Assembly (NCBI RefSeq): GCF_010119225.1
Contig: NZ_WNKF01000007.1
Location: 1-64,000 of the forward strand
Source of the DNA: Cyclobacterium roseum
GTDB taxonomy: Bacteria; Bacteroidota; Bacteroidia; Cytophagales; Cyclobacteriaceae
Direction: 5' to 3'
DNA: 64,000 nucleotides
The notes below the pieces were generated by a model. It was not told the DNA's origin and did no database searches. It worked only from the letters and a program-made list of their open reading frames with translations. Made by a program: the position numbers and the translations under genes. How positions within the stretch are numbered: position 1 is the first letter of the stretch; every line of letters begins with the position of its first letter. Shown in pieces: positions 59,992 to 64,000 of this stretch.

Positions 59992-60879
59992 ATGAAGAAT
60001 CAATTACTCTTATGTGCAGGAATCTTGCTGAGTTTATCCTGTTCACGACCCGAAAGGGAGTCAGTGGATTTTGAAGCCTGGGGAGACTATTGGTTTCAGG
60101 GAACAGCCGAAATCAGTAGTTTTGACCTGATTCAGTACCGTTACGGGGAACCCCGGGAGGGGGAGGCCGTATTGATTTTCGTGACGGAAGATTTTTCCCG
60201 GAGCAAACAAGTCAAACTGGATGATCCGGCCGCTGCCGGTAGGGACAAGATTTCAGTGATCAAAATGAATCAAACCAGGGACTTCATCACGGGAATCTAC
60301 CCCTATCACATGATGCTTTCTGCTTTTACCCCCACCAAAGAGGACTCCCGGGGAGTGAAGTTTACCGTATCTTCTCAGGAATGGTGTGGACAGGCCTTTG
60401 CCCAGGTAAATTTAAATAGCGGAGAATCTTATTCCGGAGAACTGTATTCCTATTTTGAAGAAGAAGGGGATAAGAGCTTTTCCATTACGGGAATGGCAGA
60501 GGATGATTTGTGGAACCTGATCCGCATACACCCCAATCAGATCCCTACAGGCAGCGTACAAATGTGGCCTTCCCTGATCTATCAAAGACTAACGCACCGG
60601 GATTTTGCAGCCGAGGAAGCGTTTATCCGGATAAAGGATATCAGCGATTCACGCAGACAGCTGGAGGTGACCTACAGCACCGGCCAGCGGGAATTGAGGA
60701 TAGATTTTGAAAAAGAATTTCCGCATACCATTCTGGGCTGGGAAGAATTGCATACCAAAGAAAATGGCGAAACGGAAATTACCAAGGCCACCCGAAAAGG
60801 GATGAAGGTCGTTGATTACTGGACCCGGAATTCGCTGGAAGATGAATACCTGCGCGATGAATTGAATCTTAACCCCTAA
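59992..60879 (+). CDS. Lipoprotein of unknown function (often annotated Maf-like)
   Basis: 295 residues, signal peptide with lipobox LSLSC (Cys17). Sequence such as ISSFDLIQYRYGEPREGEAVLIFVTED, MMLSAFTP and LEVTYSTGQRELRIDFEKEFPHTILGW is conserved among Bacteroidota proteins that databases sometimes name septum-formation inhibitor Maf, but it bears no Maf motif. I do not recognise a function. Position between a DPM1-like and a GT-C-like gene suggests an accessory or binding protein for the same pathway, on the outer face of a membrane. Confidence 0.78.
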   Translation: MKNQLLLCAGILLSLSCSRPERESVDFEAWGDYWFQGTAEISSFDLIQYRYGEPREGEAVLIFVTEDFSRSKQVKLDDPAAAGRDKISVIKMNQTRDFITGIYPYHMMLSAFTPTKEDSRGVKFTVSSQEWCGQAFAQVNLNSGESYSGELYSYFEEEGDKSFSITGMAEDDLWNLIRIHPNQIPTGSVQMWPSLIYQRLTHRDFAAEEAFIRIKDISDSRRQLEVTYSTGQRELRIDFEKEFPHTILGWEELHTKENGETEITKATRKGMKVVDYWTRNSLEDEYLRDELNLNP

Positions 60880-60891
60880 TCCTGACTCCTT

Positions 60892-62235
60892 TTGAAAGCA
60901 TTTTTGAGTTATGCGGGAGTAGCAATCGGGTTGTTGGGAATAGGGTACTGGTTTCCCAGAACGGCCTTTCCGGAGCTGATGGTCCTGTATGGAATGGCAT
61001 TCGTTAGCTACCTCATACTGGTTTCCATTCATAAGAATAAAGCATTTTCTACCCTGGTCGTGATAATCCTGGCCATGGTGTTGCGCCTGCTTTTGTTGGG
61101 AGCCTGGCCGGAACTGTCTGACGATTTTTACCGGTACCTATTTGACGGGCAGCTATTGGTAAAAGGAATTAACCCTTACCTGCAGCTGCCTGTGGAATGG
61201 TATGATTCAGGTAGTTTACCGGAAAACGCCTACTGGCAGACCTTGCAGGAGAAGATGAATTCTTCGGAGTATTATTCACTTTATCCTCCCTTGCATCAGC
61301 TTTTTTTCTGGATGGCGGCCCTGGCAGGGGAAAATCTATTTCTCAACGTACTGGTGTTGAGAATAGTTATTTTGCTTGTAGAAGGGGTCAATTTATGGCT
61401 GATTCAAAAGATCCTCTTCCTTTGGCGCAAGCCCGCTTATCTCCTTTCCTGGTATGCGTTTAATCCCTTGGTTATTTTGGAACTGACCGGTAACCTGCAT
61501 TTTGAAGGGTTAATCCTCACGGGCTTGCTGGCGGCACTTTATTTTTATTCCAGGCAAAAAGCTCTAGGGACTGGATTGAGTTGGGCTGCTGCTATAGGCT
61601 TAAAATTAACGCCCATTTTACTGGCTCCTGTTTGGATCCGGTTTTGGGACAAAAGAAGGTTTTTGATCTTTTCATTAACGGCCATTTTTTTTGTACTTCT
61701 CTTTTTGAGTCCCATTTTATTGCTGGAGGGAGGAGAAAACTATTACCAAAGCTTCCGCCTGTACCAGACCAAATTTGAGTTCAATGCTTCGCTGTATTAC
61801 CTGATTCGGGAAGTAGCTGGATTTTTTATCGATTATAATCCCATCGTCTACGTAGGACCTACTCTTCAAGTGATTGCCGTCATTTGCCTCTTGGGCATGG
61901 GTTTGTATCAGCGGACGTTTACCCAGGAAGCCCTGGTGTCAAAAATGGTATGGATGTACCTCGTTTTTCTGTTGCTACAAACCACCGTACATCCCTGGTA
62001 CCTGATTCCCGCGCTAGGTATCAGTGTGCTAAGTGCCAACCGTGTCTTCGTGGTCTGGACTGGATTGGTTTTCGTTTCCTATCATGCGTATGCACAGCCT
62101 GGCATGAACGAAATTTTATGGATCGTCGCCACTGAATACGTACTTCTGGGGATCGCGGGATTGTTGATCTTATACCGGGATTTTACAAGAGAACGTACCT
62201 TGTCCTCTTCGGCTTCCTCCTCCGGAGACTTATGA
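60892..62235 (+). CDS. Polytopic GT-C-like glycosyltransferase (GT87/polyprenol-mannosyltransferase-like)
   Basis: 447 residues with about ten helices. In the first periplasmic loop, LSDDFYRYLFDGQLLVKGINPY (about 81-102) contains the Asp pair typical of polyprenyl-phosphate-sugar-dependent transferases, and SLYPPLHQLFFW (126-137) belongs to the same family signature. It most likely uses the lipid-linked sugar made by the DPM1-like enzyme. The TTG at 60892 is the start, 12 bases after the previous stop. Acceptor unknown. The gene converges on the NarL-type regulator. Confidence 0.78.
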   Translation: MKAFLSYAGVAIGLLGIGYWFPRTAFPELMVLYGMAFVSYLILVSIHKNKAFSTLVVIILAMVLRLLLLGAWPELSDDFYRYLFDGQLLVKGINPYLQLPVEWYDSGSLPENAYWQTLQEKMNSSEYYSLYPPLHQLFFWMAALAGENLFLNVLVLRIVILLVEGVNLWLIQKILFLWRKPAYLLSWYAFNPLVILELTGNLHFEGLILTGLLAALYFYSRQKALGTGLSWAAAIGLKLTPILLAPVWIRFWDKRRFLIFSLTAIFFVLLFLSPILLLEGGENYYQSFRLYQTKFEFNASLYYLIREVAGFFIDYNPIVYVGPTLQVIAVICLLGMGLYQRTFTQEALVSKMVWMYLVFLLLQTTVHPWYLIPALGISVLSANRVFVVWTGLVFVSYHAYAQPGMNEILWIVATEYVLLGIAGLLILYRDFTRERTLSSSASSSGDL

Positions 62236-62252
62236 TGCCCTAAAAAAAGGAA

Positions 62253-62933
62253 TCAGTTGCTCCTGATATGTTCTTTCAGGTCTGGCTCTTCCTCGATTTT
62301 TTTTAGGAGTTCTACCACATTGTTTACTTTTAGCTTTTTCATGATGTTAAACCGGTGGGTTTCGATCGTTCGGATGCTTTTTCCCAGTTGTTCCGCTATT
62401 TCTTTATTTGCAATGCCTGCTGCAATCATTTTCAGGATCTGCCGTTCTCTTTTGGTGATCTCGTACTGATTGACTCCGGTCGTTTTATGGGTGATTTTCC
62501 GGTCTTTGCGCGTCAGATAATTATTAACCAACACCTGGCTAATATCACCGCTGAAATATTTCCCTCCCTGGTGAATGGTTTTGATGGCCTTCAAAAACTC
62601 CTCCTTGCTGGTGTCTTTAAGCAGGTATCCTGATGCGCCGCTTTCGACGGACTGGAGGATGTAGTCTTCATCGTCGTGCATGGATAAGATCAGTACCTTG
62701 CTGTTTGGGGAGTTTTCGGTTAGTTTATGGGTAGCCTCCAAGCCATTCATTACCGGCATTCGGATATCAATAATGAGTAAGTCCGGATGCAACTTTTCCA
62801 CCGCTTGCAGGGCTTCTTCTCCGTTGGACGCTTCACCAATGACCGCAATATCCCCTTCATTTTCCAGCAGGTTTTTGATGCCGCTGCGTACGACCAGGTG
62901 ATCGTCTGCCAATACTACTTTTATTTTTTCCAT
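62253..62933 (-). CDS. NarL/LuxR-type response regulator
   Basis: 226 residues: receiver domain with acidic pair Asp10/Asp11, phospho-site Asp56 (LLIIDIRMP) and Lys106; LuxR-type HTH at about 155-213 (TKRERQILKMIAAGIANKEIAE, ETHRFNIMKKL). It pairs with the kinase gene 19 bases upstream on the same strand. Its targets are unknown; the convergent glycosyltransferase operon is the nearest block. Confidence 0.95.
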   Translation of the reverse strand: MEKIKVVLADDHLVVRSGIKNLLENEGDIAVIGEASNGEEALQAVEKLHPDLLIIDIRMPVMNGLEATHKLTENSPNSKVLILSMHDDEDYILQSVESGASGYLLKDTSKEEFLKAIKTIHQGGKYFSGDISQVLVNNYLTRKDRKITHKTTGVNQYEITKRERQILKMIAAGIANKEIAEQLGKSIRTIETHRFNIMKKLKVNNVVELLKKIEEEPDLKEHIRSN

Positions 62934-62952
62934 GATGCTGTCTTTTTCTCAT

Positions 62953-63999
62953 TTAATCCAAAGGTACATTAATGCTAATGGTAGTCCCTTGTCCCTTTTC
63001 CGTTTCAATTTCACATTGCCCGTTGATGAAATTAGCCCGTTCACGAATATTGAAAAGGCCATGACCGGAGGTTCCGAAATGTCCCTGCGCTTCCAATTTT
63101 TGGAGGTCAAAGCCCTGGCCGTTGTCGCTGATTTCAAGATTTAGAAATTGTGAATTGTGCGAAATCGTGATGGTCACTTTCGTTGCCTTTGCATATTTGA
63201 TGGCATTGTTTACGGCTTCCTGGGAGATGCGGTAGAGGTTATTTTCTACTTTTCCTTCCAATCTGCTTAGAAATCCCGTTTTGTTTTCAAATGTCACCTC
63301 CAAATCGGAGATTTTTGATATTTCCCGGGCAAATTTGTTCAAGACCGGAACGATACCATAATCCGAAAGGGCACTCGGGGTAAGGTTAAAGGAAATCCGC
63401 CGGACCTCCCGGATTACATCTTTGAGTAATTCTTTGGAGGTTTTTAGTTTTTCCTTTTCGAAAGCAGTGTCGACCGAATGAATGCCTTCCAGGTTAAACT
63501 TCATAGCAGAAAGCAATTGGCCAATGCCATCGTGCATGTCCCGGGAAATTCGCTTTCGTTCCTCTTCCTGCCCTTCCATAATCAAGGCGGAGCGATATTG
63601 CTGTTCCTTTACTTTTTTCTCGATTCTTTCCCGGTTGATTTCCTGAGAAATGGCCTCCGCCTCTTTTTTTTCTGTTTCGTCCGTACAGATCAAAAGCATG
63701 CTATCAATACGTTCCAGCTCATTTTGCGTAGGAATCAGGTTTACCTTTAGCCAGACAAAATCCCCTGCCAGGTTTACCACTTTGATTTCTCCATTCCAGG
63801 GATGGCCATTGCGAATCATTTCCCGGATGTTTTGCAAGTGATTCCGATCGTATCCCTGCTCCTGCAGCCATTGAAAAAGGTTTTCAGGCCGCTCTTCCTC
63901 AAATTCCATCAGCGAGACGAACTGATCTGAAAATTGCTCAAAACTCCCATCTGCGCTGCATTTGGCATAAAGGGTGAAGTCATCCAGCGTAACATCCAC
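62953..63999 (-). CDS. PAS-domain histidine kinase (HisKA_3), 5' end may lie outside the window
   Basis: 348 residues are visible. The first codon visible is GTG at the window edge, so the true start may lie beyond it. A PAS region (about 10-110, with LAGDFVWLKVNLIP) precedes a short coiled coil, the HisKA_3 phosphoacceptor ERKRISRDMHDGIGQLLSAM with His156, and the ATPase domain with NNAIKYAKATKVTI, DNGQGFDL and GHGLFNIRERA. It belongs to the NarX/DegS-type kinases. It forms the pair with the NarL-type regulator downstream. Confidence 0.92.
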   Translation of the reverse strand: MDVTLDDFTLYAKCSADGSFEQFSDQFVSLMEFEEERPENLFQWLQEQGYDRNHLQNIREMIRNGHPWNGEIKVVNLAGDFVWLKVNLIPTQNELERIDSMLLICTDETEKKEAEAISQEINRERIEKKVKEQQYRSALIMEGQEEERKRISRDMHDGIGQLLSAMKFNLEGIHSVDTAFEKEKLKTSKELLKDVIREVRRISFNLTPSALSDYGIVPVLNKFAREISKISDLEVTFENKTGFLSRLEGKVENNLYRISQEAVNNAIKYAKATKVTITISHNSQFLNLEISDNGQGFDLQKLEAQGHFGTSGHGLFNIRERANFINGQCEIETEKGQGTTISINVPLD

Positions 64000-64000
64000 C

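Noticed and set aside
59992-60879. Reading the lipoprotein as septum-formation inhibitor Maf
   Set aside because: It is a lipoprotein without the Maf nucleotide-pyrophosphatase motifs; the name seems to be a propagated annotation.
1-64000. tRNA or rRNA genes, CRISPR arrays, integrases or intact transposases
   Set aside because: None was recognised on either strand; the only repeats are the three copies at the start and the small inverted repeat near 11.05 kb.

Overview
The window looks like a chromosomal segment of a member of the Bacteroidota, most likely order Cytophagales (family Cyclobacteriaceae or close). The evidence is: promoters of the Bacteroidota type (TTG/TTTG, then TAnnTTTG), a TonB-dependent receptor with an N-terminal CarboxypepD_reg domain, many lipoproteins with short lipoboxes, an OmpA protein with beta-propeller-like repeats, LytS/LytTR signalling, and frequent GTG/TTG starts without clear Shine-Dalgarno sites. 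No tRNA, rRNA, CRISPR array or intact insertion sequence was seen. These assignments come from reading the sequence, not from a database search.

Layout. 1-919: three copies of a dispersed intergenic repeat. 920-3055 (minus): secreted GH67 alpha-glucuronidase. 3.5-35.1 kb: one very long, mostly gap-free plus-strand surface-glycan locus. It opens with a winged-helix protein and has a GC-richer left part (GT2, two acyltransferase-like proteins, a NodZ-like transferase, a zinc-ribbon GT61-like protein). A long AT-rich middle follows, with methyltransferases, a sulfotransferase, the Wzm/Wzt exporter, and GT2, GT4 and FkbM genes. The right part is GC-richer again and holds two related polytopic proteins around two GT4 enzymes, then a polysaccharide deacetylase. 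I count 17 glycosyltransferase-type and 7 methyltransferase-type genes, but no nucleotide-sugar synthesis, no initiating phosphosugar transferase and no outer-membrane translocon.

35.4-46.2 kb is housekeeping and envelope territory: a small repeat-like protein, methylglyoxal synthase and phosphofructokinase; a Tat-exported enolase-superfamily enzyme; a small holin-like membrane protein; AlbA_2 and unknown proteins; a histone-deacetylase-like hydrolase; an OmpH-like lipoprotein; and an operon of deoxyhypusine-synthase-like protein, OmpA protein and GH130 lipoprotein. 46.3-54.6 kb: outer-membrane beta-barrel receptor (minus), LytS/LytTR pair, MsrA-MsrB lipoprotein (minus), PspC protein (minus), coiled-coil lipoprotein, and an orphan PAS histidine kinase behind a good sigma-54-type promoter.

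54.7-62.2 kb is the most intriguing block. A FAD/NAD(P)H oxidoreductase overlaps a NosR/NapH-like membrane polyferredoxin. Two bases later comes a BcsA-like processive glycosyltransferase, then a DPM1-like transferase, a lipoprotein and a polytopic GT-C-like transferase. It reads as a redox module coupled to assembly of an envelope glycan or glycolipid of unknown structure. The window ends with a minus-strand NarL-type response regulator and its PAS histidine kinase, which may run off the end.
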